Notes: generated by a model not told the origin, from the sequence alone. DNA of 64,000 nucleotides from Pomacea canaliculata (GCF_003073045.1 NC_037594.1:32746338-32810337), one strand, 5' to 3'. Positions 24,191 through 38,085 are shown, counted from the stretch's first letter. Program-made: numbers and translations.

Positions 24191-25109
24191 AATAATAATC
24201 ACAAGAATGCCCTTCCATACACTAACCTGAAAAATCTGTAAAACCAATTTACAGATCTACAACATTTATTTCAAAACGTGACAAGAAAAATTAAAAAGAG
24301 AAGTGCAAAAGTTTACAAATTTGTTTTTATAGATAACAAATAAGTGCAGGAATAAATATGATGAAATATTTTGGATTGTAGAGGTTTTGAAGAATTTTTT
24401 GGTAACATTTTTTCTTTAGCATCAACAGACAAAAGGAAAGTGCTACAAGTGATAAAGTGCTACTATAAAATTTACTAGTATCAAATTATTTTTACAACAG
24501 TGGGTTCTCACCATGGCAACAGCAATCTTTTATGACATGTTTACTCCAGGCATAATACACCCAGGGTGTAATGTAAACAACCAATTCTTTTTCACCAGAT
24601 TTATCTTAAGGCTTAGGTTATGGAGAAAATAAGTAGCACAAAAAGTTTTTAAAAAAGTGCACCAGCAGGCATTAGGCGAAATGGTATATTACACCAAGCT
24701 ATTTTTTATCCTATTGATGAGAACAAAAAAACATTTAAGGATTTGTGTAAAGGCACAGCCTCCTACAGTCTTTAAGATCACATTTTTGCATGCACAATGC
24801 TATTCATATAGCTCCTTGCATAAGGTAGAAATGTCTCTCTGCATTCTAAGCAGTTCATGTAAAATCATTATAAAATCTGTAAATGTTAATACAGAGGGCT
24901 AGGATAAAAAAAATACATTGCAAAAGGTTATCATCTTTAAAAATGCATAAATTCTAAATGATCCTCATCTACTCTGCACCAGATTAGAACACGAGGAGTG
25001 TTCTATTATGATACACTAACCATCATGTTAAGATATCAAACAGATGCAGAATTAATGTAATAAAAAAATAATGAACTGAGAACATTGTATAGTACAAAAT
25101 GCTTGCACC
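24191..25109. other. Flank and probable 3' UTR of the FAHD2-like gene
   Basis: AT-rich. The minus-strand gene stops at 25110, so its 3' UTR runs into this interval; a minus-strand AATAAA lies near 24264. No other gene seen. Confidence 0.4.
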
Positions 25110-28100
25110 TCAAACAACTTTATTCCGCAATGTGCCTATGTCTTCAATTTCCACCTCTACTATATCCCCTCTCTGCAACACAAGACAGTAATTAACATTA
25201 TTAATGTCTTTATACGAGAAACATCACACAGATCTTTAGCTTTTCTAAGCAGTAAAGCATATGTCTTCTATAGCTTTCTTTCTGCTGACAATGATAGTGC
25301 TTTTTATGATTGTTATGTGATTATTACAGTATGTTCCAGTATGATAAGGGAATATGCAACTGCTTATCACACAACTTTGGCTACATTTCAGTCAATGAGC
25401 CATTTCATTGCTTGAAATGCAAATAAGTAATCTGGGTTTCTTTTATCATAATCTCTAAACCTGACAAGGATATCTCAGTTCTGCGTCATTAACAAGAGCA
25501 TTAACTACAACATACCATGGGAAAGTTAGCTTGAACTTCACCTTGCAAGCCTGTGTAATCTTCAGCCTCAGCATATTATACACCAATTTATATGCATGAT
25601 TGAAAGCAACAATACCAAAAAAATTAAACAAAAGTTAAAGTGCAAAGGATACTTACTTTCAAAAATTCTGGGGGCTTACGAAAGACACCAACACCAGGAG
25701 GTGTACCTGTCAGGATGACATCTCCTGGCTTAAGGGTCATAAACCTGCAAAGGGTACATTCTGATCCCAGTAAAAACTGCGTACATTTTTCCTGCTGCTA
25801 AACGTGTATCAAATAGGATTCCTTTTGATAATCAGATTAGGCAGATATATGCATATATGCTTTAAATAAATTGCTACTTTAGACATAGATCTATGACCCT
25901 AATATCCTATAGCTAAATGCTTTTGATAGATATATTATCATTATTCTTCAAAGATCAAAAGAGGTCACTAACATCTCTTATTCCAATATGGACATTATAA
26001 GAAATCTAAATTTGTTTAAGAAGAATACAACAATGGTGGCCATCATGTAATAAATTGTATACCAATCTACCCATATCTATGTATTCTGCTTGCTTTAACC
26101 AGTCTTAAGTTCTCTTAACAATAAAGAGTGATTAAATAACATTACAATATTACCTGGAGAGAAAGGTGATAAGTTCAGGTGTTTTGAAAACAAGCTGGTT
26201 TGTACTGCTGTCTTGTTTCACAATACCATTTACTCGTGTCCACATCTTCAGATTATGAGGATCTGAACAGATTGCTTTGCTCAGTATACAAAAATGATAT
26301 TTAGCAACACAAATCTGGTTATCATGAAATTGGGATATAATAAATAGCAGAAGATAATTAAGAATAAATGAAAAATGTAAACTAAAGCAATATCTGAATT
26401 ATTCAAGATAAGGCTGAAATCCATTCATGTCTGAACACAAATTTTATTCAAAACACTAAGAACAAAAAACATCATACAATGGTTTTAGCAGTTTCATTGT
26501 AATATCACTGTTATTTTTTCCAGTTGCTGCCACTTTAGCACTTAAACCCACAGCAGTACATCATCTTTTGACAATACTTTTCCAAACGTATTTCTATTTA
26601 AATGCAAGTAAAACTGTTGGTATTAATGATGATTCATAAATGGGAGGTAATCCTTTACTCCAAGGGTATAACGAAGGGAGAAGTGTGCTATTTTTCTTTA
26701 GATGACATATGGCAACATAAATCAAAACTTTGAAAACAATTGTAACTGTATAGTGAAATTTAAGAAATCTCTTTATTTTTGAATTGTATGAATTCTTTCT
26801 GTAGCAGACAAGGTGTAGCCTGGAAATTGTGACTTCAATTCCTTACTGTAAAATTGTGACAAAATAAAAGAAACAAACTTTCGCACTCATTAGAATTTAG
26901 GAAAAAAAACCTGAAACCAACTAAGACCAGATGACTGTTGAGCTCTTCTGCAGAACAAGATGAAACAAGAAACAAGCTTCTCTCAACAAAGCCAATTCAA
27001 GATATGACAAAAAGACAAGCAAGAATTTATAATTGTCATTAAAATTGAATGCAAAAATCCTACACACCCCTTAGGTCTTCCTTCATAACAATAGCAGGCC
27101 CCAAAGGACAGAAACCATCCATAGTTTTGCCTAACAGGAACTGCCCTCCATTCTTGAACTGCCAGTCTCTTGCACTGACATCATGAGCAACCATAAAGCC
27201 AAAAACATAGTCCATTGCCTTTTCCACCTGTTGAAAAGAGTTCTATTAAATAGATTATCCTCACGTCCCATTCACGTCTTATTCAATGACATTAAAGCAA
27301 ACTAATCAATATGATTTTCAAATGGTGCTTATTGTACATCTGTAAGATCACACATTTTCTTTAAAACATTAAACAAAAAGCTCTCACAGGGTTCACAATT
27401 TATGGAACCTAGTGTACACATATTCAAAGTGAATTGGGTTTTGTATCAAACTTTTCTTCTACAATGTTCAAATGTTATTCATATGGATCATGGTACATGA
27501 CTGCAGATCAACCACACTATCTCCATTCTTCTTTTTTCTCTCTCTACATCTATTATACTTTTCTCCATCAGAGAAATGCTGCCAGGAAAGAAGTCCACCA
27601 AGGTAACATTTACTGATCATAATGTGTGCGTGTGTGTGACCTTCTATTCATTATATGCGTATATTATACATTTATACAAGTAAAACTGCTGTAACCTGCA
27701 AGTAAATATACACTGACCTACATGTAGAACACTATTCTAACCAAAAACATCTAACCAACCAAAGAAACATGAAACTTTAAAGATACAATATCACCTTTTA
27801 TTACAAAGTACCAATCTATATGATCAGTTGATAAAATCTGATTCCCTTTAAGGAAATATTAATAAAAAGGCTAATTCCAATTTGCCAATGTTAATAAATA
27901 ATCACTAGAAATTAGTATGCTTACTGGAACATTTTTTGCTGTTTTCCCAATCACAACAGCAAGCTCTACCTCCCAGTCAAGTTGCTGAAACAATAGTTGT
28001 TTACAGGGTCAAAACGCATGCTTTACTTATTGACTAAAGTATTTCTAATGTACAAGTTGCGAGAGAGAATTTCTTTAAACTAAAAAAAATTTTTTTTTAC

Positions 28101-30141
28101 TAACAGTTGCTGATGGACATTCTTATTTCATGACTGTAAAGGGCATAATTTTTTCAATACAGCAAACTTGAAAAATACAAGTTTGCATATGAATTTCTGT
28201 ACCTCAGAACTGCATTACTTTTACATAAACAGTTTTATTTTCAAGCGCCAAAAAATAACCACTACCAGCACCCCTACAGTAATACTGTGCATTTGTTTTA
28301 CTGTCTCACAGAAAGTGATCTATAAACTCACTTCATGCTGCTTGAAAAGTAACAATTTTTATGACATGATATGTGATGTATGCTGTAATGGAAATAGCTC
28401 AAGTGATAGTTTTACTATGGTAAGTATAGTGCTGTGTAGCAGTGCAAAGTGAATTGCCTGTCACTATAGTATATCTGTATTTATTGTGCAGCGTAGTTCT
28501 GACCTGTAGCATTGTGTACTGTAATTCTACTGAACAACATGTGTTGGAGAAAAATGTTAATAAATGGCTTACTACAAATGGTAAGGTTTTATATTTGTGC
28601 TCATTCCAGCTTCTGAAAATGTTAAAAGTTCAAAGATAGATGTAGATAATTACATGGGTTACCTGTCCAACTTGTAGATACCTGTTCAATACTCATTTAT
28701 CTATGTAAACTACAATAAGTGATTATAATGTTTAAATTGAACATTGGGTGATCTTAATAATGATTAAAGCAATTCAAACAATACATTTAGGAACACTTAT
28801 AACTGTCAGCTTTAGAAGTATGGGTTTCCATAGCTAATATGCGAAACAATTCACCATCAGTTCCAGCAACAACTAACCTTTGTTTCCTCAGGATAAATTA
28901 AATCATCTGTTGGTCCAATGATGGCACTGTTAAATTTGCTGAAGACTACTGGTTCTTCTGGAATGGGGCAGTCCTGCTCTTTGCAGTGATCAATATAATT
29001 CATTCCAATGCACAGCAACTTTTCTGGGTTGGTAATGGGTGCAATGATCTTCACTTTTTCCCGCTTCAGCACAAAATGACCGCTGTTAACTGCACTGGTG
29101 ACAGGCAGGACAAATTATTCTTGAAATTTCTATTAGACATATTAATATCACTGTTATTGAATTGAAGATAAAACAGCTCTCAAATAGATGTTGAAAATGA
29201 AAAAAGAACAGATTAGCTTTCTTGGTTATTAGCATTTTGATAAGAAAAGGTTACTTATGAGGCGCCATAACACCATAATAGAGGAGTGTGGTATGGAGTT
29301 GTTTGCCATTAATGAACCAGGAGATAGGTTGGTTTTTGTTTTGTTTTTTTTTGCATCAGTTATAATTAGGCCAGGTAGGCGAGGCTCATGGCGTGGTGTT
29401 CCACCCAACCAATGACTTTGTTCCAGCATTTTATCACCAAGTGCAACTTTTTAAAAATTGTGTGAATGAATGTTCTGTCACCTAAATATTGACCTATTCA
29501 ATGCACAAAATAAAAGTGATCTAAACATTTGTGCAAGTCATCAGGCTCTATGGAAAGTCCACTGCCCTTGACAGCTGGGAAAAGACAGTAGCTACAATGA
29601 AAACCAGCTTTCGTCTACTTTCATCGGTCTATGCTAGATGCTAAACAAAAACAATTGTTAAGAGACAGTAATCAACAGCTCCTCTTTTTAAAGTATTGCA
29701 GCCTGTATCACGCGATTAGTTTTACTGCCTTAGTATGAAAATAAAACATGTTAGAATAAAAAATAAAAAATGTTGTGTCTAAAGTGTGAAATTTGGTGCT
29801 TGCGCGCTAAAAGCAGTTTAACTAAATCATTTTTTTCACTCTATTTATGCAACGTTTATTTTGTAGATATAACCTCACTTTTGCGCGGCTAGGAGATTTC
29901 GATGGCCCCCATCGATGAAGTCCCTCATGTTGTGAGGCACGCTTGGGTCTGCCTCTGTCACATCCACAACATCGCCTCCATCCTCCACCTCAACTCCAAC
30001 ACCTTTCCTTCCGCTCCACTCGAACTGTACAAAGCGCATTTTTCCTGTCGTGGCACGGCTAAGAAATGCTCGATGGAGATCGTTTCCAAACTGGTAGCTA
30101 TAATTTTTGAATAAATGCGAACACCAAAAGGGTACTTTCAT
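25110..30141 (-). CDS. FAHD2: Fumarylacetoacetate hydrolase domain protein, FAHD2-like (319 aa)
   Basis: Seven coding exons on the minus strand: 30141-29879, 29094-28878, 27984-27925, 27227-27068, 26262-26154, 25744-25657 and 25172-25110. All have AG/GT borders and all phases close, giving 319 aa, close to the usual 310-320 for FAHD2. The FAH fold starts at [10 protein letters not shown]; the roughly 35 residues before it are basic and hydrophobic and may target mitochondria. The family landmark [15 protein letters not shown] is at 114-128. The metal-binding set is E165 and E167 ([12 protein letters not shown]) and D196 ([12 protein letters not shown]), with the same 2 and 29 residue spacings as the ligands of FAHD1. 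[11 protein letters not shown] near 281-291 closes the active site in the family. FAH-family enzymes hydrolyse or decarboxylate acylpyruvate-type substrates, but FAHD2's own substrate is not well defined. The upstream in-frame ATG is followed by a stop, so 30141 is chosen. The symbol is by family resemblance. Confidence 0.95.
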
Positions 30142-31347
30142 CTATACCATGCCGCTGCGGGTGTCAGACTTGAGTTACCTTGTACCTATGACCTTTGAAC
30201 TATGCTTTAGACGTGTCGGTACATGTATAGCCGAGATCAGTCACCAAGTGTAACTGAAACAGCATGCAACTACCTCTACCGTCGCTTTTATCTGTACAGC
30301 AGGCTTGTAAGGGGTGGAAGGAACCTTTCGCTGCTCCCATGGACCCGTGTACGAGTTCGTGCTGCTCCGATAGCGCTGTAGATCACGTGATTAAATGCCC
30401 TTGGTGGAAGCGTAAGGGGGCGTAATCACAAAGCGCCAGCAGTAGGCGAGGGTGAGTGGTCTGTCAGACACACGCTGCATTATCTTCGCAATGGCCAAGG
30501 ACCTCTATGTCTAGACTATCGCATTAGTAGCCATAAATCACAAGCGTATATCAGCAGCAGTGTCTGTGTGAGAGAGAGATTTGTATTTGTCGAGTAAGCG
30601 ACTGCGACATAATAATAAAGTTTATTTGTATAGGGCAATAGCCTTTTCCCACCATTTAAGGTGGACTCAAAGACCTTTACTAAAAAACAAACCAAAAATA
30701 CACAAACATAATAGGAATGGAAATTGGTTTCAAAATCAGTTGCAGAATCACTATATTTGTGACCTTCGCTTGTCATGATGACACTTGTTGAGAGTGACCG
30801 TCACCTTAATTGTTTTCTGCCAGTGGTGGAAAGGTGATGTTGTATGGCTGACTTGCTGGTGGAGAATCAGACAATTGAGATTTGGAACATGCACAATGTT
30901 TTGTAACTGATTTGCCTGACATGTCTTTCTTTAGCCTCTTGTCACTCTTGACTCTACGAACTTTTCCAGCTACTAGTTTTAAGAAAGACATAAGTACGGC
31001 AGTCAGGTCACGGGAAAGTGAGGACATAAGACATTAAGATGTCCCTCGTGCAATATCACTATCGACTAATAAATGAAGTCCTCTTCGATACATATATATC
31101 TTCTTCGTTCCTTCTCCCTTCTTAGTTCTTAGTTCTACTTTGAACAACTGGTGCATGTCCCCACACATTTGACTGGGTTATGACAATGATGATCAACTTT
31201 ATTGGTGCCAGTGGGCAATTTGAACATGGGAAGGTGCTTTAGTTACAGTAAGTTAAAAATAAAAGTAAAAGTAAAAATAGTACAAGTTAACTGCAAGGTT
31301 CAAGATGTACATTAGCAAGTGAAAGGAAGGCAATTTAAATATATATA
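30142..31347. other. Upstream flank of FAHD2-like gene, no further gene seen
   Basis: The FAHD2-like promoter should be in the first few hundred bases, which lack an obvious TATA box. A LINE/SINE tail lies at 30608-30700. No other coding evidence. Confidence 0.4.
30608..30700 (-). mobile_element. LINE/SINE 3' tail remnant
   Basis: AATAATAAAGTTTATTTGTA followed by 'tagggcaatagccttttcccacca' and 'ggtggactcaaagacctttac' is the reverse complement of the AAAGCGC...GCGCTATACAAAT tail type seen at 16745. Only the tail is recognisable. Confidence 0.5.
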
Positions 31348-31349
31348 TA

Positions 31350-31895
31350 CAGTGATACCTCGGTTTTCGAACATAATTCGTTCCGGGAGGACGGTCGAGA
31401 ACCAAATTGTTCGAGAACCGAAGTAATGAAACCCAAAGGAAATAATGGAAACTGGATTAATTCGTTCCAAGCCCCATAAAATGCCTATTTACTGGCCTAA
31501 TTTGTATATAATATGTAGAAAAAAAAAAGAGTCTCAACAAGAAATAAGAAATTAAAGTGTATTTATTAAAACAAAACAAAAAAACAAACAAACAAACAAA
31601 ATGTACTGTACAGTACAGTAAATTGTGTTTCATTTACTGTACCTGTACCAAACTTTATGGCAGGAGGGAATGAATGTGGAGGGAGGAGGGAAGGGGGATG
31701 GTTATTGTCACTGATGACGCAAGCAAGGCGCGCTGGCCGAATGAACGCCATTCGACTCAACTCGGCTCATCTCGGACGTTCGGATGTTCGAGTTCCAAAT
31801 ATTTGTTCGGATTCCAAGACAAAATTTTCTCGAATTTCCTGGTCGAATACCGATTTGGTCGAAAGTCAAGGCGTTCGAGAACCGAGGTATCACTG
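31350..31895. mobile_element. 546-bp MITE with TA target site (Tc1-mariner/pogo type)
   Basis: Starts CAGTGATACCTCGGTTTTCG and ends CGAGAACCGAGGTATCACTG, a long terminal inverted repeat, flanked by TA on both sides (31348-31349 and 31896-31897). Subterminal copies of TTCGAGAACCGAA and TTCGAACAT-like motifs occur near both ends. There is no transposase frame. TA target sites and CAG ends fit pogo/Tigger-like elements of the Tc1-mariner superfamily; the exact family is an inference. Confidence 0.85.
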
Positions 31896-31897
31896 TA

Positions 31898-32429
31898 CTT
31901 ATAAATATATAACAACCCTTCGATCGTCCATCTTTGCTCTCGGTTCAGGTTAAAGCGGTGTCCATTTTTTGCGTGTCTCTTGAACTGACTTTCGAAAACC
32001 ATTTCTGTAACAAGTTATTTAGGCATGCCCCATCTGCGACGTGCAATAAGTCTTGAGGTCAGCTACCCCCAGGATGACATGAAATCACGGATGCCTAGCG
32101 TAAGTATCGTCGTGCCAAAAATTGTTTGGTGGCAAATTGAACTTCTAGTCCTTCGTCCGGTGTAAAAATCGAGTGACTTGCACCAAAGAGACCAAATGTC
32201 AATACGTGCGCTGAAACATTCTAGCTAAGTGCCCGAATGATGTGTAGTGATTCGTGCAGCTCTCTGCCGCGTTCTGGTCTACTGCACTTGCGCAGTCATT
32301 ATGCGGCTTTTTTCAAGCAAGATAAAAAAAAAAAAAGCAACAACAACCTAACATGATCTTGATGTTCCTGCTGAGCCATACAACAGTTGACAAGTCTGAG
32401 GCACGCCATTAGATTCTTTTAACCTACAA
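31898..32429. other. Intergenic, no gene seen
   Basis: No supported feature beyond an A-rich run at about 32325. Confidence 0.4.
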
Positions 32430-32670
32430 AAAAAAGGCCTCCATCTACTAAGACAGATCAGCACAAGACCTCACTCATCGAGGACAGCAATAGCCACATT
32501 TTTGCAGTAAACAATGCTGCACTCAACCGATGGACTGAGCGTCTTAAAGACCTGTATAACTTCTAGCTTAAGACTGACACTAACATCCTTCAAAACAACC
32601 AGACTAGAAACAGTGAACCTGCCGATCTACCAGTCATACGAGAAGAGATAGAAAGAGCTAAAGTAGCAGG
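32430..32670 (+). mobile_element. LINE fragment, region between endonuclease and reverse transcriptase
   Basis: Plus-strand pieces read TRPHSSRTAI or, in another frame, KTSLIEDSNSHIFAVNNA, then ALNRWTERLKDLYNF, LKTDTNILQNNQTRNSE and PADLPVIREEIERAK. The order 'RW.e...dLYN', 'lp.i.EEIe.A' is typical of the linker before the LINE polymerase domain. It may be another piece of the family at 23537-24190. Short and decayed. Confidence 0.6.
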
Positions 32671-33704
32671 TTTTTTTTTAGAAACACGAGAAAGGCAGAC
32701 TTTCAACGCCCGAATGACCCGAACTGTCGCTCTGTTTGGTGTTGACTGCTGGCGATGTTGTGAATGGTGTACCAATGTGACGCAACACACCGTTAGCAGC
32801 GCTCGTTGATCGCAGGTGTGAATCCTTTGCTTTGGTAGTGGATAATTAATTAAGGGATGGGTTTTGGGGGCTGAAATTTACAGGTTAGTTTTATATCACC
32901 TATATCTACCGATATCTTCAAAAAACCGCAAACCATTCAGGTTGGTCTTTAAAAGAGACTTGCACGAGAAGCTATGTCATGTGATGTGAAAATTCAACAT
33001 CGAAGGCGTGAAGTCACGGAAGCTCAACGAGCACAGTATACTGTTCGATAAGAAAATAGAAGCTCACTTTCGCACCACGTACGTAGGCGCACGGCAAGCA
33101 GGCATGCATTGAACTGTTGGTGCTGGCATTGTCTTTCTGCAAGCTGAAGCACGTTCAGAAGTGACCTGCAGACGTTCGTGTAAGTGTGTGCGTGCGTGTG
33201 TGCGTGCGTGCGTGTGAGAGAGAGGGGGGTTGGAGATCGGCTGGCTTTGTTTCCCTGTTGTGTCGTCAGCTTTTTCTGGAAAAAACGGTCAAGTACCTTT
33301 TTCCAGAAATAATCGTCCCCTTTTCCCGAAAATGACTTGCTGAGACAGACTTGCATTCACGAGCTCACATGCAGTCAAAACATTTGCAGACACCCGATAA
33401 GTCCTGACACGATGCCAATCGATCCGTAAAGAACGATTTTCGGTGACGAATGAACATTAAAACCTAGGTGAATGTGCATCACTGGTAACACAATAGCAGA
33501 GTAAAGCTTATATCCCCTCAGGGGTTGTTTTTTTTTTTGTTGTTGTTGTTGTTGTTGTTGTTTTTTTTCGTTGCCTTCTTTCTTACAGGCCTCACCAAGC
33601 GTAACTGTGACATAATAAAGACCAGAGACAGAACTGTAATGGATCCGCTGGCACAATGAAATGTTTTGTTAAGCTTTACAACCCCCCACTAACTCAACCA
33701 CTTG
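32671..33704. other. Intergenic with simple repeats, no gene seen
   Basis: Contains a GTGCGTGC-type microsatellite at about 33183-33215 followed by (GA)n/(G)n, and a (TTG)n run at 33538-33562. No coding evidence. Confidence 0.4.
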
Positions 33705-36700
33705 TATGGATGTACAAGCAAGAAAGATAACATAAGTAATAATAAAATTATGATATCATTATATAAATAATGAAAATATTAAGAGACAAATCGTGTTAAT
33801 AAAATATATTCAGCTATGTGACTGTATAAAAATTATGCAGACTTATCTTTACAAACTCTCGTGATGTGGTTGTAGGACCATGGACGTGTAACCATTGTTG
33901 AATATACCCGACTTCAGTCTTTTCGATCATTTTTCCTCTCTCTCTCTCTTTCTCATTTTCATTTTACGGACATTTTCATTTTACTTGTCAAGTGTCACCG
34001 AACTGAGGCCTTTGCGGCGTTAAAGTGGAAAACGGATTTTCTGCAGCTCCTTTGTTCAGTCCTGATAATCTGACCCCACTGGTCATTAACAGATTTTTCG
34101 CTACCCTTTCCCCCTGTATTACCTGTTATTTTCTGATGCTACCAGTACAAAGAGTCGTAAAGTTGTAAAACATGGTGTCAGGGTGCTGCCCAAACACATT
34201 TCAATTGCCAGCGCCTCTCGCTCTGTGTCTGAGAGTTGAAAACTAGAGAAGCATATAGCTATAGGTCTTAATACGCATTATCTCTTGATAACCAATTTCA
34301 AATATTCTGCCAATAGAGAATAATAACAATTAACTAGGAACAAATTTTAAAAATTAAATAAGAAAGTGAAATATTCACGACCATGAGTCACAACAGTAAA
34401 TACAAAATTATAGGTCATCAAATCTTAATCCCCAGTAGTGTCACCGGTGTACACAACCCTAAGGTCAGTGTTGTCCCTGAACTCAGCTGTAGTGTTTCCT
34501 ATACATAAGTGCGGAACGACTTCCTACTTTCCGAAGAGAGAAAGATGAGGCTGGTATGGATCCTTGGGATCCTATCCGACCAGCCCCTTCCCCATCCACC
34601 AACGCCGCCTTCCCCCCGCCCCCTCTAACTCTCCCCCTTCTACTTCCCTGCTGGTTAGCTGGTCACTTCGAAAGCGCCCTCAAATATTTGGGCTTTCCTG
34701 TAATACATAAAGTGAGAAAATCGAGTGGTGAAGTGAACCTACAAGCAGGGGAAATCTGTCGTGCAAATGTCATTTTATGAAAATGATATTTTTCCCGAAA
34801 ACTATTCGTCACTTTAAAAAAAAAAACAAAAACCAAACCAGATAACAATTGCGCCCCTCCCATTTCCGTGACTGCGCCATCAGCCACTTCTTCATCCACC
34901 ATCGTCACCCTTCCACAGCACCACTGCCCCCGCCTTACTCCGCCCCCCTCCGCCCTCTACTTGCCCCCTGGTCACTGCAAATGCACCCTCGAATGATGGG
35001 GTTTTTCCATAATACATGTACTGAGAAACTAGCATGGTACTCTACCTATAAGCAAAAGAAAACTGTCCTCCAAATGTCATTCTACGAAAATGATCTTTTC
35101 CCCTAAAATTATCAAAAAAATCAAAACAACAACAACAACAACAAAAGCAGGCCATTGCCCCCTCCGTGACTGCGCCCTAGGTGACTGCCTAGTTCGTCTT
35201 ATAGTAGAACCGGCCGTGGTTACCACGGTATCACTTGCAGTGTCGTCTCATAGCTTTTCACTGTACAATGCTCCCTAAGGAAAGAGGGAATGCAACAGTC
35301 ATCACAATCACAACACAATGATTGCACATCGCGTGAAAAATAGCTGTAATCACATGCACAATGACTGCAGCTTGATAAGCTCTGAAAATCAAAAATCACT
35401 TCTGGTCCGCTTGTAAGACATTAGTAGAGAAATGAATTTCTGGGAACGTGTTGTGTTTTCGGAAAATGACTTCTTTGTAACAGTTCTCGATCGACATACC
35501 CCAATATTTTTTGTCAGTGCCCCTAATAACAGTCAAAATCAGTGGACTGAACAGATTGAAATGGAATACATGAGTGTAGGTGAGATAAGCATGTGCACAA
35601 AAGATCTACTCATGTATTGGTAAAGGTCAAGACGTTTTGACACGAACTAAGGATTACCACACAGAAGCAGCTCTTGACAATGAGTCGCAGTATAGCGTCT
35701 TCGAGTTGCCTAGGACACCACAAGTTATGACATTCAAGCATTGCCATATTCCTGTTACTTTAAAAAAAAAAAAAAATTCCCGAAAAATTAGCGATACGCA
35801 AATTTTCTTCTCAGTGTAGCTAAAAGAAGTCAGTTCGGTCGTATACTATACACCAGTGATGCCCAACCTTTTTCGGCCTGCGGGCCATATCCATTTCGGA
35901 CAGCCGTGTCGCGGGCCATATCCATTTCGGACAGCCGTGTCGCGGGCCACTTCACCGCAAAAATACAAAAAAGGAAAAAAAAAAATAGAGCAGATACCAT
36001 TTTTTTTTATTAGAAACAAGTTGTACTTACCATTAATTATGTAGTAATTAGTGGGATATTTGAAGTTGTTTTCCCGAAACCAACTTCTGAATGTCCGGCC
36101 TCATCGTAGAGACACCAAGTCGGAGCACTGAATCGAAATGTTCGTCCATCGAAAAAAAGATTGGGAAACGCACCTACGTGGGGATAAATACTTCTTCCTT
36201 TTTTTTTTTTTTCGTTTTTTAAGGTCTTCTTTTATTAATAACATGCCGATTTCCTGCACTGTGGGCAGAAGTTTCGCGGGCCGGATGACACCGCGTCGGG
36301 GGCCAGATATGGCCCGCGGGCCGTAGGTTGTGCATCCCTGCTATACACCAATGACCAAAGCTGACTAGAGGGAACGCTTGTGTACGAGGACCCGCGGCTG
36401 TGGAGGGGCTTGGCCTAGGTCACCGGGGTTTTTTGTTTTGTTTTGTTTTTTTCAAACAAAAGCGAAAAGAAAATGCATCACGAGAAAAAAAAAAAAAGCA
36501 AGACTTCAAATAAACTATAAAGTGTAGGCTTTACCACTACTAGAGTTACTGCTACTTCCAATAATTGTACCAAACCCTGTAGCGACTGTGACATCACTCA
36601 TGCATTAAGGGGAATGATACAAACCTTGTGCTGACTTTAATCTTCGTTTCTTTATTCTGTCGATTTTTTTTTTGTGCTATTTTCCTTTAGAAGGCGTGCG

Positions 36701-37205
36701 AATAGCTTGATCTTTTCACGTAATTCTTCCTCAATTACTGACCACTCACGTGTACACAGCTCTAAAATTTTCATCTCATTCAGAAGATCCTAGATGTATA
36801 CACTTTTCATAACGTTTGATGTCTAGATTAAGCTACTGAATGAAATATAGATATTGCCAGTCGAATCATAACTTTTGAGCATACTCGTATATACTAGGAA
36901 AGTAATAAACGAGTACAATTAATGATTAATACAAGGGACCCTGAAAAGTTGTCTGCCCCGGGGCCAGTGCCGGCTTTCGGCGGCCATGCCAATGACCTTC
37001 GATAATCAAGCCACAAAGAAAGGATACCGACCTTATAAACTGACTATTCAACACTCAGAAAGGACTGTCTCTATGTGCGGACAAAGTAAACTGAAAGGAC
37101 CGTTCGAAGGGAATGCAGTCCATTGTTGTGTACACTCACATGATAGAAACAGGAAAATCTCCACAACAATCGATTTGCAAGCATACCGGACCTATCTTAC
37201 ATCCT
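33705..37205 (+). repeat. Tandem segmental duplication, unit 1 (about 3.5 kb)
   Basis: Starting at ATGGATGTACAAGCAAG (about 33705) this interval aligns to unit 2 starting at about 37241 in three collinear blocks: 33705-34230 with 37241-37765; 34650-35570 with 37775-38908; and 36670-37190 with 39048-39575. Identity is high by eye, with scattered small indels. Unit 1 alone carries the hAT MITE at 35854-36340 and its surroundings (about 35575-36660). Within the unit there is an older internal duplication: 34625-34850 resembles 34930-35140 ('ccctctacttc(c)', 'aagtgagaaa', 'aaatgtcatt(c/t)tac/tgaaaatgat'). A shared open frame of about 65 codons begins at ATG 36986 (MPMTFDNQATKKGYRPYKLT) and recurs at 39366. 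No known protein matches it by memory. Confidence 0.75.
35854..36340. mobile_element. 487-bp non-autonomous hAT element
   Basis: Starts CAGTGATGCCCAACCTTTTT and ends GTAGGTTGTGCATCCCTG, with GGCCTGCGGGCCATATCC and GGCCAGATATGGCCCGCGGGCC just inside, forming imperfect inverted ends. A perfect 8-bp target duplication, CTATACAC, flanks it (35846-35853 and 36341-36348), as hAT transposases make. A 33-bp direct repeat of the GCGGGCCATATCCATTTCGG type lies at 35880-35945. There is no transposase. It is absent from the sister unit of the tandem duplication. Confidence 0.9.
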
Positions 37206-38085
37206 ACTTTACTGTATAGACATTATAGTCTATTTATGTCTATGGATGTACAAGCAAGAAAGATAACATAAGTAATAATAAAATTATGATTTCATTATAT
37301 AAATAATGAAAATATAAAGAGGCAAATCGTGTTGATAAAATATATTCAGCTATGTGACAGTGTATAAAAAGTATGCAGACTTATCTTTACAAACTCTCGT
37401 GATGTGGTTGTAGGACCATGGATGTGTAACCATTGTTGAATATACCTGACTTCAGTCTTTTCAATCATTTTTCCTCTCTCTCTCTCTCTTTCTCATTTTC
37501 ATTTTACGGACATTTTCATTTTACTTGTCAAGTGTCACCGAACTGAGGCCTTTGCGGCGTTAAAGTGGTAAACGAATTTTCTGCAGCTCCTTTGTTCAGT
37601 CCTGATAATCTGACCCGACTGGTCATTAACAGATTTTTTGCTACCCTTTCCCCCTGTAGTACCTCTTATTTTCTGATGCTAACAAAGAGTCGTAAAGTTG
37701 TAAATCATGGTGTCAGGGTGCTGCCCAAACACATTCCAATAGCCAGCACCGCTCGCTCTGTGTCTAACTCTCCGCCCTCTACTTCCCTGCTGGTTAGCTG
37801 GTCACTACGAAAGCGCCCTCAAATACTTGGGCTTTCCTGTAATACATAAAGTGAGAAAACCGAGTGGTGAAGTGAACCTACAAGCAGGGGAAATGTGTCG
37901 TGCAAATGTCATTTTATGAAAATGATATTTTTCCCGAAAACTATTCATCACTTTAAAAAAAAAAAAAAACCCAAACCATAGAACATAATTGCCACTTCCA
38001 TGACTGCGCCATCAGCCACTTCTTCATCCACCATCGTCACCCTTCCACAGCACCACTGCCCTCCGCCCCTCCTCCGCCCCCCTCT

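Noticed and set aside
30800-31027. Minus-strand frame reading SSLSRDLTAVLMSFLKLVAG
   Set aside because: Short, without a splice pair in a matching phase to any neighbour; not enough to call an exon.
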